A stretch of 40,427 nucleotides of DNA, taken from assembly GCA_021839985.1 (NCBI GenBank), contig JAKBZO010000005.1:1-40427 (forward strand), written 5' to 3'. Both the position numbers and the translations under genes were made by a program. Below the pieces are notes generated by a model. It was given only the letters and a program-made list of their open reading frames with translations. It did no database searches and was not told the DNA's origin. The stretch comes from a bacterium (GTDB lineage Bacteria > Patescibacteriota > Minisyncoccia > Phycocordibacterales > SBAW01). Positions 1-9,075 of this stretch are shown piece by piece (within the stretch, counting starts at the first letter, position 1; each line of letters starts with the position of its first letter).

Positions 1-95
1 CCGATCTCATGTACGTAAGAGCCTAGATGAAACGGAACAAGAGAAAGGGTTTTAAATGAGCTTGTAGGTGTGAGGGTAGGTGTTAGTAAAAATCT

Positions 96-140
96 ACGCC
101 ACAAAAAGCTCTTTCCAGTGGAAAGAGCTTTTTGTGGCGT
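96..140. terminator. Perfect 22-bp inverted repeat (1-nt centre), probable bidirectional terminator/hairpin
   Basis: ACGCCACAAAAAGCTCTTTCCA-G-TGGAAAGAGCTTTTTGTGGCGT read directly. Confidence 0.7.
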
Positions 141-207
141 TCTGAAAAATTTTCTGCTATTATGGGCGAATCTCGATTCTTGTATCTCGTATCTTGAATC
201 TTGAAAT

Positions 208-280
208 GCGGGCATAGCTCAGTTGGTAGAGCGCTCGACTGATACTCGAAAGGTCCTAGGTTCGACTCCTAGTGCCCGCA
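208..280 (+). tRNA. tRNA-Ile (anticodon GAT)
   Basis: 7-bp acceptor GCGGGCA/TGCCCGC, D-arm GCTC..GAGC, anticodon loop CTGATAC, T-arm CTAGG-TTCGACT-CCTAG. 3' CCA not encoded. First anticodon-stem pair is C-A. Confidence 0.93.
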
Positions 281-501
281 CAAATAACGAACGCAGTGAG
301 TGTATTTTGCGCGGCAAGTACTGCGCCTGCGCACAGTACGGCTAGGAGTCGAAAGTGGTTGAGCATATCGCCGCGAGTCCGAGGTTCTGCGAGGACGAAG
401 CGAGATGCGAAACCCGTACTGCGGCTGTAAGCCGAGACTCGGAGTAGCCCGCACACAGAAAAGTTCCCCCTCGCTCGTTTTCAAGTCAAAGCCTTAGACG
501 T

Positions 502-1119
502 CTATCCAGTCGGCGTCTCGACATTGACGCGGTCATGGTTGCGATACCATGCCGCGATCGCAAGGGCGATCAGAACGATGGTGCCGAAGGCTATCCAACC
601 GGCAAGACTGAATATACCGGAGACTTCTTGCCAGTTCGCGCCGAAGAAATATCCCGTGTAGAGGATGCCGCCGTCGGATGCGAGGTTGCCGAGTATGTCA
701 TAGGTGAGGAACGTGGGATAGGAGACGCCGCTGAAACCGCACAGCAGGCTCGTGAGCGGTTCGACCGTGCCGACGAATCGCGTGAAGAAGATGGCCAGTC
801 CGGGATTATTATGCACATAATGCTCAAGGTGTTTGAAATAGGTCGGGAGTGTTTTGATGCCAAGCATAGAGATCGCGCGGTGTCCGTATCTGCGTGCAAG
901 AAAAAAATCGAAACTATCACCGAGCACGTTCGCGCCGATCGCGGCCGCGAGCGAGAGTGAAAAACTGAAGTAGCCCTGGCTCGCGAACGCGCCGGCGGCA
1001 AGCAACACGCTGTTGGACGGGATCGGCAGTATGATCGCCGCTGAACATACGACCACGAAGATCGCAAGGTATTTGTAGAGAAGCAAGAACGCGAGGAACG
1101 GCGTGATGATAGAACTCAT
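502..1119 (-). CDS. DedA/VTT-family membrane protein
   Basis: MSSIITPFLAFLLLYKYLAIFVVVCSAAIILPIPSNSVLLAAGAF...FFTRFVGTVEPLTSLLCGFSGV matches the DedA pattern. Start placed at internal Met; 4-nt ATGA overlap with the upstream ORF. Confidence 0.8.
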   Translation of the reverse strand: MSSIITPFLAFLLLYKYLAIFVVVCSAAIILPIPSNSVLLAAGAFASQGYFSFSLSLAAAIGANVLGDSFDFFLARRYGHRAISMLGIKTLPTYFKHLEHYVHNNPGLAIFFTRFVGTVEPLTSLLCGFSGVSYPTFLTYDILGNLASDGGILYTGYFFGANWQEVSGIFSLAGWIAFGTIVLIALAIAAWYRNHDRVNVETPTG

Positions 1120-1526
1120 AGCGGCGTAGAAGTGCTGAGGCGCGTGCGGATCGCAGACTGTACGGCGCTTAAGGCGGCGGAGGAACTTAAGTCGGCGTCG
1201 CGCGCATAATGCGCGATCGTGATATGAGGATAATTGTTGTCCGTTATGCGGAGCGTGCTCTGCAAAAAGCTCGGCGGCAGTGCGAAGACGTGATCGATAT
1301 AATCGAAGGTCATCCATGTCTGCAGGGAAGCGACCTCGTCTGCCGTTGCTGGCGTGCGAGTGTGCAGTGCGAAGAAGAGTGACTGATATGCCGATAGTCG
1401 GTGCTCTCTTCGCAGGCGCAGATAATCATAGCCTAAGACGATCACAAAAAGCAGGAGCGCCGCAGCAATGATGGCGATCGTGGTCTTAAGGTAGGGAAGT
1501 ATGCGACGGTAAGTTGGCAGTTCCAT
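1116..1526 (-). CDS. Hypothetical protein with N-terminal TM segment
   Basis: 136-aa ORF; TTIAIIAAALLLFVIVLGYDYL hydrophobic segment; ATGA overlap with the DedA gene implies translational coupling. Confidence 0.65.
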   Translation of the reverse strand: MELPTYRRILPYLKTTIAIIAAALLLFVIVLGYDYLRLRREHRLSAYQSLFFALHTRTPATADEVASLQTWMTFDYIDHVFALPPSFLQSTLRITDNNYPHITIAHYARDADLSSSAALSAVQSAIRTRLSTSTPL

Positions 1527-1549
1527 ATATGTACAGTATACGCCGATGA

Positions 1550-1948
1550 ATTCGTTATGGTTGCCGAGCTCGCGAATATGCAGACCATTTCCTCAGAGGT
1601 TATTTTGACGGCGATGGTTCAAGTTATTCGTACAACGATCCGACGTATCCGAACAGCTTTCGATTCTATATCTCTTTCACTTCTGCGAGCCCAGCATTCT
1701 TTAAGTGGCTGAGAGGGAAACTTTTTGATGTCGCGGGGGTTAAAGGATACATAAGCCGCAATCGCAATAATCCATACCTGCAGCTGAAGTACGCAAAGAA
1801 GGAGTCGGTGCTCATCAGTGAGAAAATGTATTACAAGGGGTCGGTACCTTACTTGCGCCGCAAGCATTTGAAAATTAAGCGATCTTTGTGCATAATCAAC
1901 GGACGCCGGAGTGGTGAAATTGGTAGACACGCTACGTTCAGGTCGTAG
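1550..1948 (+). pseudogene. 5'-truncated LAGLIDADG homing endonuclease remnant
   Basis: Open frame without a start codon (in-frame TGA at 1547-1549): ...DHFLRGYFDGDGSSYSYNDPTYPNSFRFYISFTSASPAFFKWLRGKLFDVAGVKGYISRNRNNPYLQLKYAKKESVLISEKMYYKGSVPYLRRKHLKIKRSLCIING..., typical of LAGLIDADG C-terminal halves. Frame ends at a TAG inside tRNA-Leu. Confidence 0.75.
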
Positions 1949-1988
1949 TGCTCGCAAGGGCATGGAGGTTCAAGTCCTCTCTCCGGCA
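1905..1988 (+). tRNA. tRNA-Leu (anticodon CAG)
   Basis: Acceptor GCCGGAG/CTCCGGC, anticodon stem CTACG-TTCAGGT-CGTAG, long variable arm, T-arm GAGG-TTCAAGT-CCTC. CCA not encoded. Confidence 0.95.
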
Positions 1989-2100
1989 CAAAACAAAGAA
2001 GCCAAAGCGAATAGCTTTGGCGACTATTGTTTTGTAGTATGGAGAAAGGACTTGAAAGCGAGCGCGGGCATCCGATCGGCAGGGCGGGTCGCGCGAGCAG

Positions 2101-2148
2101 GGTCAAGAAATTTTTACGAGCGACCGGCAAGTAAAAATTTTCTTGACC
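2101..2148. repeat. Long hairpin directly upstream of murI
   Basis: GGTCAAGAAATTTTTAC - 13 nt - GTAAAAATTTTCTTGACC: 17 paired bases with one bulged A. Confidence 0.8.
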
Positions 2149-2158
2149 GAGCCCTCTC

Positions 2159-3001
2159 ATGCCCACAGAAATGAAAACTAGACGAACACAGTCGATCGGG
2201 GTATTTGACTCGGGGTTCGGCGGGTTGTCGGTCCTCAAGGAGATCGTGAAGGCATTGCCCGAGTATGACTACGTGTATCTCGGCGACAATGCGCGTGCGC
2301 CGTACGGCTCGCGCTCAAAGGAGGTTGTGTATGAATTCACGAAGCAGGCGGTCGACTTCTTGTTCACGCACGGCTGCGACCTGGTTGTGCTCGCGTGCAA
2401 CACCGCGTCTGCCGAGGCGCTGCGCAAGATCCAGCGCGAGTATCTGCCGAAGAAATACGGACCGCATAAGCGCGTGCTCGGCGTGATCGTGCCAGCGATC
2501 GAAGAGACGGTCGTGCGGACGACGAACGGACGCGTCGGCGTCATTGCGACGCAAGGCACGGTCCGCTCCGGCGCTTTTTCTCGTGAGTTGAATAAGGCGT
2601 CTCCCGGCATACAAGTATTTGAACAAGCGTGTCCGCTTTTGGCGCCGCTGGTGGAAGCGGGCGAACATCGCTCAAAGACCGCCGATCTGATGCTCGCACG
2701 ATATCTCACGCCGCTTCTGCGCAAGCGCATCGACACGCTCGTGCTCGGCTGCACGCATTATGGCCATCTTGAGGGAAAGATCAGGAAGATCGTCGGCCAG
2801 AATGTCGCGATCATCTCAGAAGGAAAGATCGTCGCGAAAAAACTGCAGCAGTATCTCGTGCGGCATTCCGAGCTTGAAGGCGCGCTCGCGCGCAGATCGA
2901 AACTCAAGTTCTATTCCACTGACATCGGCGAGCGCTTCGACGACCTTGGCACGATATTCTTCGGCGCTCCGGTCGTTTCAAAAAAGGCAAAATTGGGCTA
3001 G
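2159..3001 (+). CDS. murI: Glutamate racemase
   Basis: IGVFDSGFGGLSVLKEI, YLGDNARAPYG, VLACNTASA, LGCTHY: MurI motifs. Start may be 2171. Confidence 0.95.
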   Translation: MPTEMKTRRTQSIGVFDSGFGGLSVLKEIVKALPEYDYVYLGDNARAPYGSRSKEVVYEFTKQAVDFLFTHGCDLVVLACNTASAEALRKIQREYLPKKYGPHKRVLGVIVPAIEETVVRTTNGRVGVIATQGTVRSGAFSRELNKASPGIQVFEQACPLLAPLVEAGEHRSKTADLMLARYLTPLLRKRIDTLVLGCTHYGHLEGKIRKIVGQNVAIISEGKIVAKKLQQYLVRHSELEGALARRSKLKFYSTDIGERFDDLGTIFFGAPVVSKKAKLG

Positions 3002-3010
3002 TATGGCTGC

Positions 3011-4345
3011 ATGCTCGGGTACCAAGAATTCTTCAGGGGCAAGAAGATAACCGTCATGGGGATGGGGCTCCTCGGCGGCGTGGGTGACATCCGCTTCTTG
3101 GCGGAGAATGGCGCCGACCTTATCGTGACCGATCTCAAACAAGAGAGCGAACTGTCTCCGTCGCTTGAGGCATTGCGCGAGTTCACTAATATTCGCTACA
3201 CGCTCGGCCGCCATGACCTTGCCGATTTTCAGGGTCGCGACCTGATCATTATGGCGCCGACGACACCGAAAGACTCGGTGTTCGTCGCCGAGGCACGATC
3301 GCACGGGACGCCGATCACGATGTGGGCGGCGCTCTTTTCGCGCTTCGCGCGCGAGGCGGGTGCGACGATCGTCGGCATCACCGGCACGCGCGGCAAGACG
3401 ACCACGACCGTGCTCATGGCGCAGACGCTCACGGCGGCTGGCAAGCAGGTGATCACGGGCGGCAATGTGCAGGGCACGGCGATCCTTTCGCAGCTCCCGC
3501 AGGTGACGCGCGACACGATCGTCGTGCTCGAGCTTGATTCGTGGAAACTGCAAGGCTTCGGCGAAGAAAAACTAAGTCCCGATATCGCGGTGTTCACGAC
3601 CTTCTATCCCGACCATCTCAATTACTATGGAGGCGATATGCAGGCGTACCTTGCCGACAAGGCGCTGATCTTTCTCAACCAGCGGCCGCACGACACGCTT
3701 ATCATCGGCGAGCAATGTGAGAAGATCGTGCAAGAGACCTACGAAGGCAAGATCCCGTCGCACGCGGTCGTGGCGTACGGTGATGACGTGCCGAGCGATT
3801 GGAGTCTGAAGATCCCTGGACAGCACAACCGCGACAATGCCGCGTGCGCGCTTTTTACGCTGCGCATTCTCGGCGTGGGCGAAGATGACATCAAGAAAAG
3901 TTTTGGAGCATTCACCGGTGTCGAGGGCCGTCTGCAGTTCGTGCGCGAGTTCTCTGGTGTGAAGATCTACAACGACACCACCGCCACCACGCCGGATGCG
4001 ACGATCGCCGCTTTGCGCGCGCTTGATCCTGAGGATAAAAAGAACATCGTGCTCATCATGGGCGGAGCGGATAAGGAGCTCGATATGACCGCGCTGATCA
4101 AGGAGATCCCCTTGCATGGTAAAAAAGTCATCATGCTTGACGGCACGGGAACGCAAAAGATGGCCCCGCAACTTGCGGGCTCTATGATATATCATAGTAT
4201 CGCCGAGGCAGTCGATGCCGCGATGGCGGCTGCGAGTGCAGGTGATATCATGCTCTTGAGCCCCGCGTTCGCATCATTCGGTATGTTCAAGAATGAATAC
4301 GATCGCGGCGACCAGTTCATGAAAATTATCAACTCACTGGAATAA
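3011..4345 (+). CDS. murD: UDP-N-acetylmuramoyl-L-alanine--D-glutamate ligase
   Basis: ITGTRGKTTTT P-loop, ELDSWKLQGF, FYPDHLNYY; Mur ligase of MurD type next to murI. Confidence 0.92.
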   Translation: MLGYQEFFRGKKITVMGMGLLGGVGDIRFLAENGADLIVTDLKQESELSPSLEALREFTNIRYTLGRHDLADFQGRDLIIMAPTTPKDSVFVAEARSHGTPITMWAALFSRFAREAGATIVGITGTRGKTTTTVLMAQTLTAAGKQVITGGNVQGTAILSQLPQVTRDTIVVLELDSWKLQGFGEEKLSPDIAVFTTFYPDHLNYYGGDMQAYLADKALIFLNQRPHDTLIIGEQCEKIVQETYEGKIPSHAVVAYGDDVPSDWSLKIPGQHNRDNAACALFTLRILGVGEDDIKKSFGAFTGVEGRLQFVREFSGVKIYNDTTATTPDATIAALRALDPEDKKNIVLIMGGADKELDMTALIKEIPLHGKKVIMLDGTGTQKMAPQLAGSMIYHSIAEAVDAAMAAASAGDIMLLSPAFASFGMFKNEYDRGDQFMKIINSLE

Positions 4346-4347
4346 TT

Positions 4348-5217
4348 ATGAATATATTTAAGATCATGTGCGTGGGCGTATTGATGAGCGTTATGCCGGC
4401 GATCGCGTTCGCGGATACGTCATCGTCCGATCTGCATATCGCACAGGACGGTACGGTGAGCGGCACGAATATCGTCGTGATGCAAAAGTCCGGCACCTCG
4501 AATTTCTTCACGCGTGCGGTGTGGGGCAGTGCGTTCGTGCGCGTCACGGTGCTTGCGCATGGTGATACGGTTGTGACGCGCGAACACGGTGAGTCTGCCA
4601 CGAGCGACACGGTCCAAGCGGGCGACTTGATCGATTTCGACGGTACGCTTACGACCGGCGATTCGCTCGTGGTCAATGCCGCACATATTCGCGACCACTC
4701 GCTTCTGCAGGCGCAGAAGACGATCTCGGGGACGATCCAGAAGCTGAATATGGCACAGAACTCATTCATCTTGCCGAACAATTCATTCGGACAGACGATC
4801 GTAGTCGTCCCGCAAGGACTCTCGATCCAAAAAGGCGCACGCACGATCGGCTTCGGCGATCTTGGGGTGGGCGATAAGATACTCTCCGCATCGGGCACTT
4901 ATGATTACACCACCAACACGCTCACAGCCAGCGCGCTCAGCGTATATCAGAACCCGAGCGTGTTCGTGTGGCAGAATTTCCAAGGTACTCTCAAGAGTGT
5001 CTCTGGTTCAACGCTTCCGACAACGCTCGAACTGACGATCGGTGGCAGCGACTACACGGTCTCACTGCCTACCACGGCGCGCATCTATAATAATGCACGA
5101 GGACTGACGCAACCCGCACGTTTTCAAGTGGGCGACATGGTGCGTGTTTACGGCGCGATCCGCACGACCGACCTTTCTGCGATCGACGCGATCGTCGCGC
5201 GTGACGTGAATTTTTAA
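4348..5217 (+). CDS. Secreted DUF5666-like protein
   Basis: Signal peptide MNIFKIMCVGVLMSVMPAIAFA and repeated OB/beta-type segments (GTVSGTNIVV, GTIQKLNMAQNSF, GTLKSVSGSTLPTTLEL). Confidence 0.55.
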   Translation: MNIFKIMCVGVLMSVMPAIAFADTSSSDLHIAQDGTVSGTNIVVMQKSGTSNFFTRAVWGSAFVRVTVLAHGDTVVTREHGESATSDTVQAGDLIDFDGTLTTGDSLVVNAAHIRDHSLLQAQKTISGTIQKLNMAQNSFILPNNSFGQTIVVVPQGLSIQKGARTIGFGDLGVGDKILSASGTYDYTTNTLTASALSVYQNPSVFVWQNFQGTLKSVSGSTLPTTLELTIGGSDYTVSLPTTARIYNNARGLTQPARFQVGDMVRVYGAIRTTDLSAIDAIVARDVNF

Positions 5218-5237
5218 GAAGCCTCAAGAAAAAGAAA

Positions 5238-5263
5238 ACGCTATCCGATCAGGATAACGTTTT
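5238..5263. terminator. Bidirectional terminator between convergent genes
   Basis: AAAACGCTATCC-GATC-AGGATAACGTTTT, near-perfect stem with A/T tracts between convergent genes. Confidence 0.7.
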
Positions 5264-5283
5264 GGTACTGCAGAGCCCTGTCT

Positions 5284-6144
5284 TCAGGAGCGCCGTACGA
5301 CGGCCATGAGGTATCGCGCAGAGTTGCCGCCGCGGAACGTGCGAGACACATCTGCCGGCAAGTAGGCACTTGAGAGGCTGACCTGGCTGCTTTCTGCGCC
5401 GCGGCGTACGAACTGCTCCCGGATGATCCTTGGAAGATCCGGGTATACCGCGACGGCTTGGTCGTGCGCAAAACAGTCACCGGGATAGTAGCGCCTGAGG
5501 TGATGATACAGCTTCGCGTTGTGATCGCCGTGCCGTTCGTTGCCGAACGGATGGATGAAGTCTTCGGGCCGGATCGATCCGAAGACCCACACGCGTACTT
5601 CGCTTGCATGTTTCGCCTCAAGCGCGCCGAAGATCGAATCGACGACGCTTTCGTGCTCGCGACCCTTCTTCTTGCCGTCGCTGGTGAAATATGTGCGGTC
5701 GAATAGACAGTCGCGGCCGGCGTGTGCGAACACGCATTGCTCCTCGTATGTTGCGACAATGATCGGACAGCCGCCCGCGCTGATGAGACCTGCATCGCCA
5801 AGACGTGACAGAAGCGTGCCGTCCGCTGGTTTTGCGGGGTTGCGGTACAGCGCGATCGTACTCATCCCGATCGAGTTTCCGATCGGAATCCTGATATTGA
5901 GCTCTTGTTGCCTTATGATCTTGCCATTGAACTCGATGGGCGAGGGAGCGTACGCGTGATGCGCCCCGATGCTATACAACGCTTGTGCGATCTTTTTCGC
6001 ATGCTCCGGATGAGCGGCCGCGCTCTCCGGTCCTTGGAGGGGAGCGAGCGACCATTCGGCGCCGACAAAACGTGTGATGCTGAAATCCGCATCGGAATTG
6101 GTGATGGTGATCTGTTCGGAACCTTCAAAGCCATGTACGACCAT
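5284..6144 (-). CDS. YfiH/PgeF-like (Cu-oxidase_4 / CNF1-YfiH fold) protein
   Basis: Core ISAGGCPIIVATYEEQCVFAHAGRDCL resembles the C...HAG core of YfiH. SD GGAAGGAGG upstream of ATG at 6144 (ORF track starts at a GTG at 6153). Confidence 0.5.
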   Translation of the reverse strand: MVVHGFEGSEQITITNSDADFSITRFVGAEWSLAPLQGPESAAAHPEHAKKIAQALYSIGAHHAYAPSPIEFNGKIIRQQELNIRIPIGNSIGMSTIALYRNPAKPADGTLLSRLGDAGLISAGGCPIIVATYEEQCVFAHAGRDCLFDRTYFTSDGKKKGREHESVVDSIFGALEAKHASEVRVWVFGSIRPEDFIHPFGNERHGDHNAKLYHHLRRYYPGDCFAHDQAVAVYPDLPRIIREQFVRRGAESSQVSLSSAYLPADVSRTFRGGNSARYLMAVVRRS

Positions 6145-6334
6145 GATCTGCACCCTCCTTCCAGGATGAACTTAAAGCATGCTTCCATGCTCTTTCTGCA
6201 CTGAAATATAGGCATTCTCACGCATGATGTCAATGCCGTGCGCCGTGTGATCATCGCGTATACTGATGGAATGGACCCCGTTAGAAGTCTGTGGGCAACG
6301 TGTCATGAGACAATGACGGAGCGAGCTGTATTTA

Positions 6335-7666
6335 ATGACCATGCATACTAGTCCCATAAAACTTATAACTTCTAATGGGGTGGAACTTCCGCGGCGCATT
6401 CATATCATCGGTATCGGCGGCATCGGTTTGTCAGCGCTCGCGCGCCTTTTGGTGCATCGTGGACATGTGATATCTGGCACCGAAGACAACCCCAGTCACG
6501 AGACGCTCGATGGCTTGCGCGCAGAGGGCGTCCCGATATCGGAAGACCTTGAACCCTCGCACCTGCCACAAGCCGAGTGCTATCTCTACAGCGACGCATG
6601 GCTTACTAAACACATTGCCGTGCTTGAGGAGGCGCGCCGGCGCGGCGCACTGACGCTTTCATATTTCGAAGCGCTTGGGCGCGTCGCGCAAGAGTATCAG
6701 GTGATTGCCGTCGCCGGCGCGCACGGCAAGACCACGACGACCGCGATGATGATCGACGTGGCTGAGGCAGGAGGGCTTGACCCGTCCGCTATCGTCGGCT
6801 CTCTGCGCGCAAAGACCGGCAGCAATTTTCGCGCGGGCGGTGGAGTGTATTTCATCGTCGAGGCAGATGAATACCGTCGCCACTTCCTTAACTTCACGCC
6901 GCACATTCTCATCATCACCAACATCGATGCCGACCACCTCGACTACTATAAAGACCTTGCTGACATTCAGAGCGCGTTTCGCGAGCTCGTGCAGAAGATC
7001 CCGTCGGATGGTTTCGTCGTGTGCGATCCAGACAATGCTGCGGTGAAGCCGGTGCTCGAGGGCGCTCACTGCACGATCATCGATTACGAAAAATATTTCG
7101 ATCCTCAGTTGCCCCTCAAGGTCTTGTCGCTGCATCGCATCAATGCTGCGGCCGTGCTTGCCGCAGCGCAGGTGCTCGGCATTTCGCAGGCGACCGCACG
7201 GCAAGCACTCGCTGACTTCACTGGTACATGGCGGCGCTTCGAATATAAAGGAACGACGAAAAGCGGTGCGATCGTGTATGACGATTACGGCCATCACCCG
7301 ACGGAAGTGAAGACGACGCTCGAAAGCGTGCGGCAGCAGTTTCAGGGCAAGCACCTCATCGTCGCATTCCACCCGCACCTGTATTCACGCACGAAGATAC
7401 TCATGAAAGAATTCTCGGAAGCGTTCGGCGCGGCGGATGACGTCATTCTCGCACCGATCTTTGCTGCGCGCGAAGCGCCGGACCCGTCGGTCACGAGCGA
7501 GATACTTGCGCAGAGGATCCGCGAGCATGGCACGCCGGCGCAGGCCATGAGCTCGCTTGAGCTCATCGCAGGGTACCTGGAGAACACCGCTGGGCCCGAC
7601 GACATCGTTCTCACTATGGGGGCTGGCGATATCTATAAAGTTGCAGAGACGCTCGTGAGCCGCTAG
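6335..7666 (+). CDS. murC: UDP-N-acetylmuramate--L-alanine ligase
   Basis: IHIIGIGGIGLSALA, AGAHGKTTTTAMM, NIDADHLDYY, YDDYGHHPTEVKTTL: MurC signatures. Confidence 0.96.
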   Translation: MTMHTSPIKLITSNGVELPRRIHIIGIGGIGLSALARLLVHRGHVISGTEDNPSHETLDGLRAEGVPISEDLEPSHLPQAECYLYSDAWLTKHIAVLEEARRRGALTLSYFEALGRVAQEYQVIAVAGAHGKTTTTAMMIDVAEAGGLDPSAIVGSLRAKTGSNFRAGGGVYFIVEADEYRRHFLNFTPHILIITNIDADHLDYYKDLADIQSAFRELVQKIPSDGFVVCDPDNAAVKPVLEGAHCTIIDYEKYFDPQLPLKVLSLHRINAAAVLAAAQVLGISQATARQALADFTGTWRRFEYKGTTKSGAIVYDDYGHHPTEVKTTLESVRQQFQGKHLIVAFHPHLYSRTKILMKEFSEAFGAADDVILAPIFAAREAPDPSVTSEILAQRIREHGTPAQAMSSLELIAGYLENTAGPDDIVLTMGAGDIYKVAETLVSR

Positions 7667-8193
7667 AGCGTGCCCCCAGGTTTTTCAAAGTGTTGCCAAT
7701 CTCGGTTGTCGATCCAGTCGCCGCCCCACGTCCAGCCGCGCTCTTTAAAAAGCTGCACGACGATACTGTCTGCAGTGATGGTGCCGGACACTGAGGGGTC
7801 ATGCGTCGCGCCTTCCGGCACGACGACGCCGTCGCGCTGCGTGTAGGGATTGAGCTTCGGGTTGATGTCGATCGCGCGGCCGAATGAATGATTGGAGAGC
7901 CGATCGGTGCATGCAATGAATCGATAGTTGAATGCAGAGGAGTTGTTGTCTGCCATCGACGCATTGTCGTCCCAGTCGTACGCATTCACGGGGACGATCT
8001 TTTCGATAGGGAAGCCATGCGCACAGAGCTCAGCGAATATTTCTTGGAGGTCTGGCGCACAATCATGGTGGACAACCAGCTCGCCGCTCTGGTATGTGCC
8101 ATCAAATGAGACGTAGGGCACGGTGATGAGGGTGAGCGTTTTTCGGATATCTTCAGGTATGTCTTTGCCGGACAGAGCTTCGTCGAGGGTCAT
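7663..8193 (-). CDS. M15-family D-alanyl-D-alanine/L-Ala-D-Glu peptidase
   Basis: SNHSFGRAIDINPKLNPY ... GWTWGGDWIDNRDWQHFE: M15 zinc ligand pattern. Confidence 0.85.
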   Translation of the reverse strand: MTLDEALSGKDIPEDIRKTLTLITVPYVSFDGTYQSGELVVHHDCAPDLQEIFAELCAHGFPIEKIVPVNAYDWDDNASMADNNSSAFNYRFIACTDRLSNHSFGRAIDINPKLNPYTQRDGVVVPEGATHDPSVSGTITADSIVVQLFKERGWTWGGDWIDNRDWQHFEKPGGTL

Positions 8194-8231
8194 GTGGTTA
8201 GTATATCAAGGTGTGCTATGATGCGGTCAAC

Positions 8232-8936
8232 ATGAGGAAAATGGCAAAACTATCTGTGGTCGCAACGCCGATCGGCAATCTCGAAGATGTCACGCTGCGC
8301 GCGCTTCGAGTGCTGCGCGAGTGCGATGTGATCGCGTGCGAAGATACGCGTCAGACCCACAAGCTTTTGGCGCACTATGATATATCAAAGAAACCGACCA
8401 TCTCATTTCACGGCAATAGCGGCGAAAAGGGTTTTGAAAAGATCATCGCGCTGCTTGAAGAAGGCAAACATGTGGCACTTGTCTCCGACGCAGGGACGCC
8501 GGGCGTGTCCGACCCGGGGCAGGAGCTCGTGTCGCGCGTACGAGAACATTTTGAAGGTGACGTGGCGATCGAAGCGATCGCTGGTCCGTCGGCGCTTGCC
8601 GCGGCGATCTCTGTTGCCGGACTCCGCGCCGCGAGCTTCATGTTCTACGGCTTCTTGCCACTTAAGAAAGGTCGCGAGTCGCTCTTCAGCGAGATCGTAG
8701 AAAGCGAGCGCGCGAGCGTTTTTTATGAGTCGTCTCACCGGATCGTGAAGGCGCTCGAATCGCTCGCTGCGAGACTTCCGGACACCAGGCGAATCGGCGT
8801 CTTCCGCGAACTCACCAAACTTCACGAGGAGGCGATCATTGGCTCCGCGAGCGAGGTATTGGCGCGCGTCATGGCTGATCCCAACAAACAGCGCGGCGAA
8901 TTCGTCGTGATCATAGAAGCAGACACTAGGCGTTAG
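8232..8936 (+). CDS. rsmI: 16S rRNA (cytidine(1402)-2'-O)-methyltransferase
   Basis: LSVVATPIGNLEDVTLRALRVLRECDVIACEDTRQTHKLL, SDAGTPGVSDPG, FYGFLPLKKGR. Confidence 0.95.
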   Translation: MRKMAKLSVVATPIGNLEDVTLRALRVLRECDVIACEDTRQTHKLLAHYDISKKPTISFHGNSGEKGFEKIIALLEEGKHVALVSDAGTPGVSDPGQELVSRVREHFEGDVAIEAIAGPSALAAAISVAGLRAASFMFYGFLPLKKGRESLFSEIVESERASVFYESSHRIVKALESLAARLPDTRRIGVFRELTKLHEEAIIGSASEVLARVMADPNKQRGEFVVIIEADTRR

Positions 8937-9050
8937 GAATTAAGCCCTAGGCTTTAGGAAAACCAACAACTCAAGAGACGCGAGACTTCGCCGCGGGCTT
9001 TTTGAATTTAGAGAATATGCTAAAAGCGCCCGTCTTCCTAACGCCTAACG
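8928..9050. repeat. Intergenic inverted repeat built on TAGGCGT/CTAACGC units
   Basis: GGCGTTAGGAA (8930-8940) against TTCCTAACGCC (9035-9045); extra CTAACGC copy and TAGGCTTTAGG within. Confidence 0.55.
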
Positions 9051-9075
9051 CCTCATAGTGTGCTAAGATAGCACT

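Noticed and set aside
1619-2238. Minus-strand ORFs 1619-1963 and 1849-2238 and plus ORF 1911-2174
   Set aside because: They overlap tRNA-Leu and the LAGLIDADG frame; their peptides are translations of tRNA and intergenic hairpins.
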